Assembly: GCA_024663395.1 (NCBI GenBank)
Contig: JANFAH010000035.1
Coordinates: 186,001 to 250,000 of the forward strand
Reading direction: 5' to 3'
DNA: 64,000 nt
Origin: Pisolithus tinctorius
Taxonomy: Eukaryota > Basidiomycota > Agaricomycetes > Boletales > Pisolithaceae
The notes under the pieces are model-generated. The model saw only the letters and a program-made list of their open reading frames with translations. It ran no database searches and was not told the DNA's origin. A program made the position numbers and the translations under genes. Positions 23,653 through 34,656 of the stretch are shown piece after piece. The number at the start of each line of letters is the position of its first letter. Positions within the stretch are counted from its first letter, which is position 1.

Positions 23653-25139
23653 CTACATATTTCTCACTACACATGCATATTCTGGAACCTGGAAGCCAAC
23701 TGCCTCAAGCCTCATCTTCACCCAAATCATTCTCCATGTTGCTGGGATAGCAGCAGCATTCCTGTAACCCATGATGTGGGTGGGATGTTCTTCAAAAATC
23801 ATCTGCAAGCACATCTGGTTCTCCAGTGAAAGGTTCTTCTCCAGTTGGTATATCATTCTACACACTTCATCTAAATCATGACTCTTGCTTGTGGGCTCGA
23901 GTGTGGCAAGGGCCTTGCTAAGTGCTGTGTCAGAGGTCTCTTGCATATTGGTCATGAAACCTTTGATCTCCTGCATAGCATCTGCCACGGTGGCCACCTG
24001 AGAATGCTGCTTCCAAGAACCAGAGCTTCCCATGATGCTGGAGGATGTCATGGACATAGGTTCCAGCTCAGTCATGGCATCACTCTTGCACTTCCTGCCA
24101 TGAGATGACATACTAGATGATGGATTGATGGACATGGTTGATACCATTGCTGAAGATGGCAGTGACATGGGTATGGATGAGGGGGAGACTGTGGGGATGA
24201 ATACAGATGGTGCAATGAGTGGTGCTGCAGGTGTTGCTGGAGTGTCTGTGGTAGGTTCCATGTTTCAGTGCATCTGCGTGATTTGAGTTTGATCTGGAGA
24301 CTCAGGTTGGTACTGCACAAAGGTGAGCTGTGCGAGTGATGGTGTGGATGATGGGTGATATTGAATGGGAGGCCATGCCAATGCTGGCTGAGGCGATATG
24401 ATAGGCTGCTTGGTGGTGCTAGGAGGTTTACATCAGTAAATCACTTTTGCTGGCCAGAGCTGTCCAAAGCTGCCCAGCACTGGACAGATTCCCTAGGACT
24501 GCCAGCACACAAAGTGGTTTACTGATGTAGATGTGGAGACCTGAGACATTTGAGCAGGGGGCTGGGCACTGGTGGCATGGTGGGCATTGGTGCCTCTCGC
24601 CTTGTCAGGAGGAATGAACTCTTGCATATGGTCCAAGTACTTGAAGCCTGTGTTTCGGAACTGGGCAACATCTGGCCAATTCTTATGAATGGTTAAAAAT
24701 ACAGGCATTTCATGCACTAGGAGAGAAACTAGACATACCTTGACCAAGTCATCCATCACGAGCTGCCCTGCCTCAGTTACAATGTCAGCACCTTTGCTTG
24801 CTGAATACACTTGTCCTGATCCCCCTGCAACAGCTGAAGTGGCATAGTATTCCTGCTTCAGCTTTGTATGATATGAGTAACACTGAATACAATGATAAAT
24901 TGACAAACATACACTCTCCCACTTATCATGACAATTTTTTGCTGTTTTACAGTGGCCATTGGACTGGACAGGGAGTCACAGCAGAAGGTCATTGAAGTGC
25001 CCTTCTTGAAGGACCATGTGATCACCTGCTCTGAATCGGTTTTCCTCCACATAATTGAGAAGCATGTCAATATCTGCTGGGCTCCACAAGGCTCACACCT
25101 TTGATTGAAGCTCAGAGTTCGAAGTGATAGATGCAGCAC
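23653..25139 (-). pseudogene. Harbinger-1 Myb/SANT-like partner protein
   Basis: Second Harbinger gene, whose product normally binds DNA and helps target and import the transposase. Reading the minus strand from about 25110: a SANT-like block (WSPADIDMLLNYVEENRFRA, then CKTAKNCHDKW after a stop), a second exon 24840-24500 (GADIVTEAGQLVMDDLV.. FRNTGFKYLDHMQEFIP), then a Ser/Pro-rich linker and a C-terminal helical region (QEIKGFMTNMQE, LATLEPTSKSHDLDEVCRMI) ending at 23653. Several frames and stops are involved, so it is a decayed multi-exon gene. Assignment rests on the SANT pattern and the position in the element. Confidence 0.7.
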
Positions 25140-25744
25140 CCCCCTTTGACCCAGAGCCCTTACCTACCATCTTGTTGCAAAGTCAAAGTGATCAGTGGGC
25201 TGGTGGGTATTGGGGACAATCTTGCTTGTGATGATGAAGGTCTCTTCATTGAGGCAAAATGCAAACCCATGACTTATCCCATATCCACCTCACCAATAAT
25301 ACTGCAGTCAGACAGTCCACAATTATCAACTTCAAAGTCTGCTGAACTCTGCACAGACTTAATTTGCATATGTTTTGCACAAAGAAGCAGAAATGTTGCT
25401 GCCATTCAGAGCCTTATTGTGTGTAGACAGGTTCAACACCCAATGTTTCATGTCCTTTGTTACATCACAGTACTTAGTTCTGCACTGTAGACTCCATCAC
25501 CTCAGACATTGTTGCTGTCTGCATGTGACTGAGGTGAGTACAATATCCTTCTGCTTACTTTACTATACTTACTGTGCACCTAGTTACTTGTATAGGTGAA
25601 TATATTTAGACATTGTCGCTGTCTGCACATGACTGAGTTACTTGTATAGATTCTTGTCAGGTTATGAGCCCCAAGCTCCAATAGCCTGTATGATGTCTCA
25701 CCATCATTTCAATATTCTCGCTGCCAATTGACCCTCATCCCCCC

Positions 25745-28700
25745 ATGATGACCACCACTATCCCCATCACCACTGATACACTCCTGGGCAATGTTCCGAA
25801 GCTCAATATCAAAGGTGCAAACTGGGCAATCTTCTCCCTTTGCTTCCAAACTGCTGTCAAAGCTAAGGAGCTATGGTCCCATTTCAATGGAACCTCTCTT
25901 TGCCCTGCCAGTACAACCTCCACTGATCAAGATGGATTCATGACAGTAGTCCCTCCTGATGCTGATGAACTTGCTAAGTGGCAGAAAAGCGAAAATATGG
26001 TGAAACATTTACTTACTCAATGGATCCCTGATTCCACTGCCCTTTGGGTGTGTAGCCTTAGCAGCATTGCTGCCATGTGGAATGAGATTGTTCACAAGTA
26101 CACTGAAAAGGGAGCATACACTCAAACAGATCTGCAAATGAAGTTTTTAGGCATGCAATGCCCTGCTGATGGTGATGTCTGCCAATTCTTGGATGATCTG
26201 CATACAAAGAGAGATGAGTTAGCAGCTGTCAGCATACAGATCGAAGAAAAGGACTATCAATTGACCATCATCCAATCCTTACCCAAATACCTTGCCAGCT
26301 TCACATCTGGTCAGCTTGCAACTGCTGGTTTGTACAGCCCAATGCAAACTATCAACCCTGATATTCTCATCTCCCATATTATTGAGGAATCAGAAAGACA
26401 AAGCTGCAAGGAGATGCAGCACTTATGTCCTAAGCAAAGAACCTGTGAAGGCAACATAGCCTTGGCCATGACCCCTGGGAACTCCTCTAATCAAGGACAA
26501 GGGAGTTGGAGAGGTTGAGGAGGAAGCTCCAGAGGGCACACTTGCCAGTGTGGGCCCTGCTGGAACTGTGGGTTGAGGGAGCACTACAAGTCTCAATGTC
26601 CTGATCCTGATAAAAAGAAAGAAGCTTCATCCACTGCTACAAATGGATCCACTCATGCTGTAATGCTTGACTCTGATGAAGAGGGTGCCTTCTCAGCCCA
26701 TGCCTTGGATGAGCTGGATGATGAGGTGATGCTCCCTGATCTATTGAGCATATCCTCAGATGACAATGATGAATATCAGCAACACTTCACCACCTGTGGT
26801 GAGGACTGGTTCAGTGAGGTAGAGGAAGTGAATGGTGAGGACTCACCTTGCAGAAATGGCTTGAGTCCTGATGAGCCCACTGAAACCTCCCCAGAGTCCA
26901 TGAACCTTGTAAATGACAGCCCTATTAATGCATGTGTTGTCAAACTCTATGGTTCCAGATCCACTCACCACATCTCCCCCTACAAGGAGAGATTTGAGGC
27001 CCTAACAAGCATACTGCCTAAGTCATTCTCAGCTGCAAACAAACAACTCTTTAACACCACAGCTATGGGGGAGATGGTCATAGAAGTACCAAGCAGGTAT
27101 GATGTGACTAAATTGAGACTTACAGAGGTGCTGTATTCACCCAAGGTAGGATACACCCTTGTATCCATTGACCACCTTGATCAGCTAGGGTACTCCATCA
27201 CCTTTGCTGAAGGCACCTGCATCATCAGGAACCCCACTGATGATGTTGTTGGATGTGTCCCCAAGTCCAAAGCCAGTCTCTATCATGTCATTCACAATGA
27301 TGATCACAACAAAGTGAACTCCATGACTGAAATGGTTACCATCATGGAGCTTCACTGAAGGATGGGTCACATATCTCCAACCACCACTTGCCACTTAGCT
27401 GAAAAGGGACTTGTGTCAGGTCTAAAATTTGACCCATCAAAGGATGAGCCCACCTTCTGTGAAACCTGTGTATATGTAAAAGCTACAAGGAAGCCTGTCA
27501 CAAAGGCATGTGTCAGAGAAAGAGCTTGTGAGTTTGCTGAAGAGGTACATACTGACCTCTGGGGACCTGCACATGTGGAAATGTTTGGCAGACAGCATTA
27601 TTACATTACTTTTACTGATGACAAAACACAGCTCACTCATATCCATCTCCTTTGCCAAAAGAGTGAAGCTCTCACCACTTACAAGGACTTTGAGGCCTTG
27701 TGTCACACCCAGCATGATGCTCACATAAAGACTCTCCATTCCAATCAAGGTGGAAAATATCTAGGCAAAGAATTTGTGATGTACCTAAAAGCCACAGGTA
27801 CAAAGCAAAAACTCACCATACATGATACTCTGCAGCACAATGGCATCACTGAGTGCCTCAATCACACATTGCTGGAGAAAGTATGTGCCATGCTACATCA
27901 GAGTGGATTACCTTGTGCCCTTTGGGGCAAGGCAGTACATCATGTTGTCTGGTTGAAGAACAGAACCCCCACTAAAGTGCTTGATGGAGGAATGCCTCTT
28001 GAAGCTGCAACTGGAAAGAAGCCTGACCTTAGTCAAGCCTGTGCATGGGGCTCAAGTGTCTGGGTACAAATTGAGGGTGGAAGCAAGTTGGGAGGATGCA
28101 TTGCCAAAGGCCAATGGGTTGGAATAGACAATAATAGCCCCAACAGATGTTGTGTATACTGGCCTGAAAAGAAGTCAGTCACTGTTGAAAGAAATGTGTA
28201 CTGGGACCCCTCCTTGGCTGAGCCATTACCTTGCAAGGGGGAGGAAGAAGATATGTACTTACCAAATGCAATGCTAACATCTACAGTGCCTGTCACAGAC
28301 TGCCGCAGCCCCATCACTTCCACCAGTCGCCCCAGCTCAACCCATGCCTCCACTGCTTCCAGCCGATCCACCTGTCATGAAACAAATCTAAAAACCCAGC
28401 CAACATCTTGCAGAAATTCTTGCCAGAAGAGGAAGTACTGACTGTCACAGTACACCAGAAATACCTAAAGGAGTTCAGCTACCTACCATTGTCGAAGAAT
28501 GTCCCAACCCTGTCAGGCCTGAGGGGGAGGAAGAGGCTGCAGCCCTACTTGTGTCTATCATTGAAGACTTGGATGATGACCTATGTTGCATCGAGCTCAC
28601 TATGGCCATGGACAAGATCACTGCTGAGACTGAAGCCCTGACTGGCCACAATGGGAAGAAGGGATCAAAGAGGAGTTAAACATGCTGAATGATGCTGGCA

Positions 28701-30226
28701 CCTGGGAACTTGTTGACTTACCTCCTGGTGCCAATGTCATAGGTTCAAAGTGGGTTTTCTGTGCTAAGAAGGATGCCACTGGCAATGTTGTGTGATACAA
28801 GGCTAGACTCATTGCCCAAGGTTTTTTGCAGGTTGAAGGAGTTGACTACTTTGACACTTTTGCACCTGTAGCAACCCTTGCATCCATCTGCATTGTACTT
28901 GTGATGGCTGCTCGCTCCAATCTAGAACTCCATCAGATAGACATCAAAGGGGTGTATCTAAATGGCACACTCACTGATGATGAAATCATCTATATGCACC
29001 AACCTCCTGCATTCAAATCTGCCAATCACCTGTGCAAAGTCTGTCACCTGTGCAAAGTCTGTCACCTGTGCAAAGTCTGTCACCTGTGCAAAGTCTGTCA
29101 CCTGTGCAAAACCCTGTACAGCCTAAAGCAAAGCAGTTGCTGCTGGTACCAAAGGCTAGTGGAGATATTAGTAGACAAGCTAAAATTTACCCAATGCTCT
29201 GTTGATCAAGCTGTATACTTCCAACATTGCTCCACTGGAAAGCTCATGATCATTGTTGTACCCATCAATGACTGCACCATCGCCACTACACTTCTAAGTG
29301 AAATCAATGAGTTCAAAAGGGATATCAGAAAGTATGTCAAGATAACTGACCTTGGTGAGCTCCATTGGTTGCTTGGGATAGAGGTCACCAGAAACCAAGA
29401 TGAACACACTATCTCACTGTGCCAGTGACCCTACATCAAATTGATCATACACCATTTTGGTTTTGATGAGTTGAAGCCTGTATCAAACCCCATGGAACCT
29501 AGTACCAAGCTTCACTTGGGTCAGTCACCCTCCACCAGTGCTGAATTCGCTGCGATGAAACATGTACTGTACCACAAAGCCATTGGCTTGCTGATGTACA
29601 CCTCCCTTGGTACCTGTCCTGACATCTCATATGCCATGACCACCATCTCTTGTTTCTCTGGAAACCCTGGGATTCCCCACTGGGAAGTGGTTAGAAGAAT
29701 ATATTGTTACCTTCTTGGAACCAAGAGTTTGAAGTTGACATATGGTGGGGCACCCAACATGCTTGTGGGATACACAGACACAGATGGTAGCATGGCAGAA
29801 GGCCACAGAGCAGTCTCAGGGTATGCCTTCTTGATAGATGGTGGTGCTGTGTCATGGTCCTCTAAACAACAGGAAATCATCTCTCTCTCGATGATGGAGA
29901 GCAAGTATGTGGCAGCTACCCACACAGCCAAAGAAGCCTTATGGCTTCGGTTGCTCATCAGAGAGCTATTTGGGCCACTTGTTGAGCCGACCATGTTATT
30001 CTCAGATAATCAATCAGCTATTGCACTCACCAAAGATCATCAGTATCATGCATGTGCCAAACATATTGATATCCATTTCCACTTCATCTGCTGGGTCATG
30101 GAAAATGGCAAGATCTGCTTAATCTACTGCCCCACCACAGATATGATTGCCAACACCCTGACTAAAGCCTTACCATTGCCCAAGGTGAAGCACTTTGCTG
30201 TCAAACTTGGCCTATGTCCTACTTGA
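25745..30226 (+). pseudogene. Copia-2 gag-pol polyprotein
   Basis: Domains in order: gag from ATG 25745 (GANWAIFSLCFQ), zinc knuckle CWNCGLREHYKSQC (perfect CX2CX4HX4C, about 26560), protease whose active site reads YGSRSTHH instead of (Y)DSGSTHH (about 26950), GAG-pre-integrase, integrase (DLWGPAH; HSNQGGKY with D to N; NGITECLN), reverse transcriptase (AQGFLQVEGVDYFDTFAPVA; PINDC where VDDC is expected), and RNase H (GYTDTDGSMAE, FSDNQSA). In-frame TGA codons at 26516, 27356, 28793 and 29426 all fall at arginine positions (RG*GG, LH*RMGH, VV*YKARL, LCQ*PYI). A frameshifted stretch lies at 28440-28620. Protease, integrase and RT active sites are all lost. Confidence 0.92.
29027..29110 (+). 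repeat. 18-bp minisatellite inside copia-2 reverse transcriptase
   Basis: CACCTGTGCAAAGTCTGT occurs four times in tandem plus a fifth partial copy. It adds the peptide HLCKVC repeatedly, without breaking the frame, at the point where copia RTs have a single KVCxLxKTLYGLKQ segment. It is an expansion of native coding sequence. Confidence 0.9.
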
Positions 30227-30617
30227 GGGGGAGTGTTAGATTTGGCAAGTCGCATGTAGTCCATTCCAAATGTGTCTGCTCCAGGTTGTGAGAACTACTT
30301 TCTGCTTTAAACCTTTTCTTACTTAGCACTATTACTGAATGTGCAACTAACTCTCTGTGCCCTTATGTTTATTGTATCTACAGTGTCTCACACTTATGTG
30401 CAAGTCTTCTTGTTATTCACAAAGACCATAGCACATCTCACAATGAGACAATACTTATGAGTCCATACAGTATGTTTGCATAGTCTTGCTACACTCTTTG
30501 ACAATTCTACAGAGATATATTGGGTGATTAGTAAGAATGGTCAGAAATTGAAAGTTGACTGCTAGCTGCAATGCTCATATTGTGCTCATATTGCTGATCA
30601 ATGCTCAGTGTGCAGCC

Positions 30618-31962
30618 ATGGATGATGAAGAAGCACATCAATCATGAGAGCTCATACGAGAGAAGGTCCTTGTTGTTGTCCAGATTCTTACCAAACTAAT
30701 GGTTGATCTCCTCTCTGGAGAGATCCCTAAGAATATATGGCCATACCACACATCTGCACTTTCTGGAGAGGCTTGGTTGGTTGAACTGATCCTTGGTCAC
30801 CCAGACCATATATGTTGTGAGTTAGGTATGAGCATACACATGTTCAAAGAAATTACTCTTGAACTCTGCAACCATGGCTACCAAGCCTTGAAGCACACCT
30901 CTCTTGAAGAACAGCTTGCAATTTTTTTGTATACATGTGTCACTGGCCTACCAATCAGACATGTTGGAGAACATTTTCAGAGATCCAATGATACAATCTC
31001 GAGGTACATTTTGATTCGCTTTTCCATGCCCATTTCTAACAGCATCCATACTTAGATACTTCTGCAAAATGGTTACAATCTTTGCTTCTGAACCCTTCTA
31101 TTCAAAGCATGTATCACTCCCATTTGCTTCTTCAACTACTACTGTCCACCCAAAAATCATGCAGAGTCATAGGTTCTGGCTGTACTTCAAGGATGTGATT
31201 GGTGCCATCGATGGCAGTCATATTCCTGCTTCCCTGCCACTTCATGACCATGCCACATACCACAACCAAAAGGGCACCATGTCCCAGAATTGCATGTTCA
31301 CCTGTGACTTTGGCATGAATTTCACTTATGTATTGACTGGCTGGGAGGGTTCAGCTATGGATGCACGAATTTTCCAGGAAGTGTGCACATCAAGCCTTGA
31401 TATTCCCCAAGGAAAGTATTTCCTTGGCAATGCTGGTTTCCCATTGTCAGAAGGAGTCCTCATACCTTACTGCCACACATGCTATCACTTGGCAGAGTGG
31501 TGCCAAGCATCATTAAGGTATGCATTTACTGCATGATTGATATCCATTTACTTCCTGTTTTACAGGCCTGCAAACAAAGAAGAGCTTTTCAATTTGCATC
31601 ACTCATCTGCATGGAATGTTGTTGAACGAATCTTTGGTGTCATCAAGTGTCATTTCTGAATTCTTCTTCTCCCTCCAGAATATCCTATCCAGATCCAGGC
31701 ACTCATTCCTGTCGCCCTATGTGTTATTCACAATTTAATTATGTTGCACAAACAGGATCCAGATGCTGATGGAGAAATGCTGGAGGGGGATAGTGGAGGT
31801 GATGGGGGTACTGGGGAAGTTGGTGACATCGAGCAAGAAGAAAGCGTGCTATCAGGGGATGATGAGGGAGATGATGTCCCTCAAGAATTATCAGCCAGGG
31901 TGCTGCATGATTCTATTACTGAGGCAATGTGGCACAACTACCAGGAGTATCTGCAAAAGTGA
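30618..31962 (+). pseudogene. Harbinger-2 DDE transposase
   Basis: Starts MDDEEAHQS at 30618. In-frame TGA at 30645 (HQS*ELIREK) and 31657 (CHF*ILLLPPEYP) fall where arginine is expected. Seen: HTSALSGEAWLVELI and EEQLAIFLYTCVTGLPIRHVGEHFQRS (N-terminal helical domain), VIGAIDGSHI (first Asp), GWEGSAMDARIF (second Asp), ELFNLHHSSAWNVVERIFG (catalytic Glu). There are probable introns around 31002-31068 and 31517-31565, and an acidic C-terminus ending in EYLQK. The catalytic triad is intact, but the gene is not translatable full length. Confidence 0.85.
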
Positions 31963-32098
31963 GGGCAAACTTGATTGTAGAGATTGTTTTATGTACACTT
32001 ATCTCACTTTCTAAAATGAATATCTCTGGCTCATTCTTTGCATAACAAAACACAGGGTCAGATAAATTGCGAGCAGGGATACAAACATGATGGAGGTA

Positions 32099-33532
32099 CT
32101 ACAACACAAGGTCATCTGGAATGAGTTTCTGGTTATGAAGACAAGTCTGAATCCAGTTTCTATGAAGGGTTTTGTCATCCAACATGAGGTATAAATCGAT
32201 TGCCCCCCCATCCATATGGAACACTTCCATCAGGGCCATCTTAGCTAACAGGGGAAGGTCATCATCTCGCTGTGTGAGCATCTCCACAGCAGCATGCATA
32301 TGCTCAGTATGCCTTTGCTGTGCAGCAACTGCAGATGACGAACTGATAACAGACCCAAGGTATGAAAGGGAACCCTGTACACCAATGAGTAAAGCGGGCA
32401 TGGATGTTTCTTTGCTCTTCTTCAACTTCTTTGAAGAGCATTCTGCATTGTCCTTGATAGAGAGTGACTGGAGCGCAGCTTGTGCCGATGGAATTTCAGC
32501 AGAGGGTGAAGCAGGGTTGGCATCTGCATGTGTACACTTCCTACTTGATGTCATAGAGCTGGTAGTTCAGGGGGGATATGAGCTAAGTAACATTGTAGGG
32601 GAAGTGAGAGTTGGCATGGGTGGATTAAATTGTGATGAAAATAGCTGGGACTGCACATTCATTCTGTTAGGAGGAGCTACCTTGTTGATGAACATTTGAT
32701 CAATTGCATCATCTTCAATGATGCTGGCGGAGCTTCCAACCTGAGGAGTTATGAACTGTAAAGTGGCAGAGGACATGGATGGGGTCATCACTGGATCACT
32801 GGAGGTATGGCTAGATGGGTTTACAGAGAGGCCAGGACCACTGGCACCAGATATGAATGCCACAGAAGTCATAGGATGGTAGGCATGCATACCATGGGCT
32901 TGGTCATTTGGAAACAACAATTCCATCACTGTAAGCAGGGGCCAACTGACATTTTTAAACTGGCACATAGCATTCCCAGGTCAGCCCTGTCGATGGATGT
33001 TATTGATGTCAAGTGATGGACCCAAGATGATGGACACATACCACTAACCACTCCTTGAAGTCGCTTTCCTCACTCTCAGAGATAATATTCACCCCATTTT
33101 CATTATCCCAATGCTTTCCAGAACAACCTCACCATAAGTTGATATCCCCCAGCATGGATTTGAACTGTACCAATAATGATCAATGAGGCTACACAGGCAC
33201 TAGGGAGGGAACAGGATACTCACATTACTGAGCTTCCCTCTGCACATATCAGAGGTCTTCATCACACCTTTTTGCTTCAGGAATTTCTTGTTTATGTGGG
33301 CAGTGGCCACACTCCAAGTGGCAGACTTGAATGACCCATTGCCCATCTTGCCAGTGATTTTCTTGTCAACAAGGAAAGTGACAAGGGCCTCTTTCTCTTC
33401 CTCAGTCCAGTTGGCTTGATCCTTATTGGAAGGCATATCTTCAGTCACTAGCTCGAGGCAAGACTCACTGACAAGCATCGCTAGTGCTGCAATAATCGGT
33501 AGGAGGGGTTCCAGGGGTTCACTATCCATCAT
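32099..33532 (-). pseudogene. Harbinger-2 Myb/SANT-like partner protein
   Basis: The first exon (33532-33225 region) starts MMDSEPLEPLLP and contains a clear Myb/SANT-like domain: ANWTEEEKEALVTFLVDKKI, then SFKSATWSVATAHINKKF and CRGKLSN before a GTGAGTATCC splice donor. Later exons at 32968-32567 and 32554-32099 (SSRKCTHAD.., LTQRDDDLPLLAKMALMEVF, YLMLDDKTLHRNWI) give a Ser-rich linker and a helical tail. It is convergent with the transposase. Partly decayed. Confidence 0.72.
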
Positions 33533-33914
33533 TGTTGGAGTGGTTCAAAATACAAACTCTGCAGCATGGCAGAGCAGTGGCTTGCCAGGATCACAAACAA
33601 AGTAAAATACCAAAGCCAGCAAGCAACTGTGTAGTGAGACTACACGAACATACCATATGGACTCTATTGTGTGTAGATGGGTTCAACACCCAATGTTTCA
33701 TGTCCTTTGTTACATTACAGTATTTAGTTCTGCACTGTAGACTCCATCACCTCAGATGTTGTTGCTGTCTGCATGCAACTGAGGTGAGTATGATATCCTT
33801 CTGCTTACTTTACTATACTTACCACACACCTAGTTACTTGTATAGGTGAATATATTTAGACATTGTTGCTGTCTGTGTGCAACTGAGTTACTTGTATAGA
33901 TTCTTGTCAAGTTG

Positions 33915-34159
33915 GCATGGTGGAAGTGACTGGATGAACAAGGCTTGCCCACTGCCAGCATTGCTCGAGCATCAATGCCAGTGGTTCCCTGGCATGACAC
34001 TGTCCCAGATGGGACTGAATGTGTGGAGGTTGAGGTAAGGAGAGCCTTTGTGACTAGGTTGCTCATGTTGCTGAGCTGTTGGTGGATCTCCCTTACACCT
34101 GTTGATAGTGAGCATGATGAAGCGATCAAAGACAAGAGTCTTCTCAGCTTACACTTCAA
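33915..34159 (-). pseudogene. Possible upstream part of the gene split by copia-2
   Basis: The minus frame (IASSCSLSTGVREIHQQLSN, then a Thr/Ser-rich stretch) runs up to the AGTTG duplication and stops within copia-2. On removing copia-2 it abuts the minus-strand relic at 21720-21061. The join is not in one frame, so continuity is only suggested. Confidence 0.3.
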
Positions 34160-34517
34160 ACCAGAGAGGTTGGGAGTAGAACCTGTTGATTGAGAGGATG
34201 CTCAAAATGAACTAGATTAGAGAGTCTGGCTATGACAAACAATGGGACTTATATACTGCCTTACTGTTTGTACATACTGCCATGGGAGAACATTCAAGAA
34301 GAAAGTAAACAAAGGAGAAAACTATGCTATTGGTTGACTGCTTAACACAGAGTATCAACAAGGCACAGCCTTAGTAAGTACTGTGTGTAAATGTGATGAG
34401 TAAACAAAGGGAAAGTCCAAGATGACTAAGCATCCCTAAAGCATACCCCTAACCAGAGGGTGGATATATATGGGCCATTAGGAAATGTTGGAAGTGAAAA
34501 GTCTACCAGTCATTACA
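34160..34517 (-). repeat. Probable 3' LTR of gypsy-2, inner edge only
   Basis: On the minus strand a purine tract (AGGAGGGGATAG) at about 34518-34531 is followed at 34517 by TGTAATGACTGG, the expected LTR start. The far end could not be fixed. CpG is almost absent. Confidence 0.45.
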
Positions 34518-34656
34518 CTATCCCCTCCTAAGGCTCAACTTCCAGGCAAGACCAGATAGGACAAACAGTAGTAAATGGTTCCAGTATGGGCATAAACAAG
34601 CTTTCAAAGCTTTTGGATGAAAGGAGAGATAATTTACAGGGGGCCCCAGGGTGGGA

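Larger units (their letters stand above)
21982..25413 (+). mobile_element. PIF/Harbinger-1 transposon
   Basis: Terminal inverted repeats of about 85 bases (21982-22071 and about 25325-25413) start GGCTCTGAACAGCAGCAACA and end with its near-complement. They are flanked by the family-typical 3-bp duplication TTA (21979-21981 and 25414-25416). The element carries a plus-strand DDE transposase and a convergent minus-strand Myb/SANT-like gene, the standard two-gene Harbinger layout. Length 3432 bp. Confidence 0.9.
21762..25658 (+). repeat. Copia-2 5' LTR, split by Harbinger-1
   Basis: LTR halves are 21762-21981 and 25414-25658 (about 460 bases without the insertion and one TTA). The 3' half contains a tandem-like stretch in which CATTGT(T/C)GCTGTCTGC(A) recurs. 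Differences from the 3' LTR are mostly transitions of CG/TG/CA type. Confidence 0.88.
30458..33664 (+). mobile_element. PIF/Harbinger-2 transposon
   Basis: Terminal inverted repeats begin (T)GAGTCCATACAGTATG (30458 on) and end CATACCATATGGACTC (33664). Both the terminal repeats and the proteins differ from Harbinger-1, so this is a different family. The target duplication is ambiguous: TAT (30456-30458 and 33665-33667) or a degraded TTA. It carries a plus-strand transposase and a minus-strand Myb-like gene. Confidence 0.85.
21762..33909 (+). mobile_element. Copia-2, complete but decayed, with nested Harbingers
   Basis: Ty1/copia element with LTRs that begin TGTTAGATTTGGCAAG and end TTCTTGTCA. 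It is bounded by the 5-bp target duplication AGTTG (21757-21761 and 33910-33914). A primer-binding site GGTTATGAGCCC directly follows the 5' LTR (25659), and a purine tract precedes the 3' LTR (30222-30233). Each LTR is interrupted by a PIF/Harbinger transposon at the same position. Without these the element would be about 5.5 kb. Confidence 0.92.
30234..33909 (+). repeat. Copia-2 3' LTR, split by Harbinger-2
   Basis: LTR halves are about 30234-30457 and 33665-33909. The start TGTTAGATTTGGCAAG and the end TTCTTGTCA match the 5' LTR, and AGTTG follows at once as target duplication. Confidence 0.88.

Noticed and set aside
21982..33664. The two Harbinger copies as products of LTR duplication during retrotransposition
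   Set aside because: Their terminal repeats and transposases belong to different families, so they must be independent insertions.
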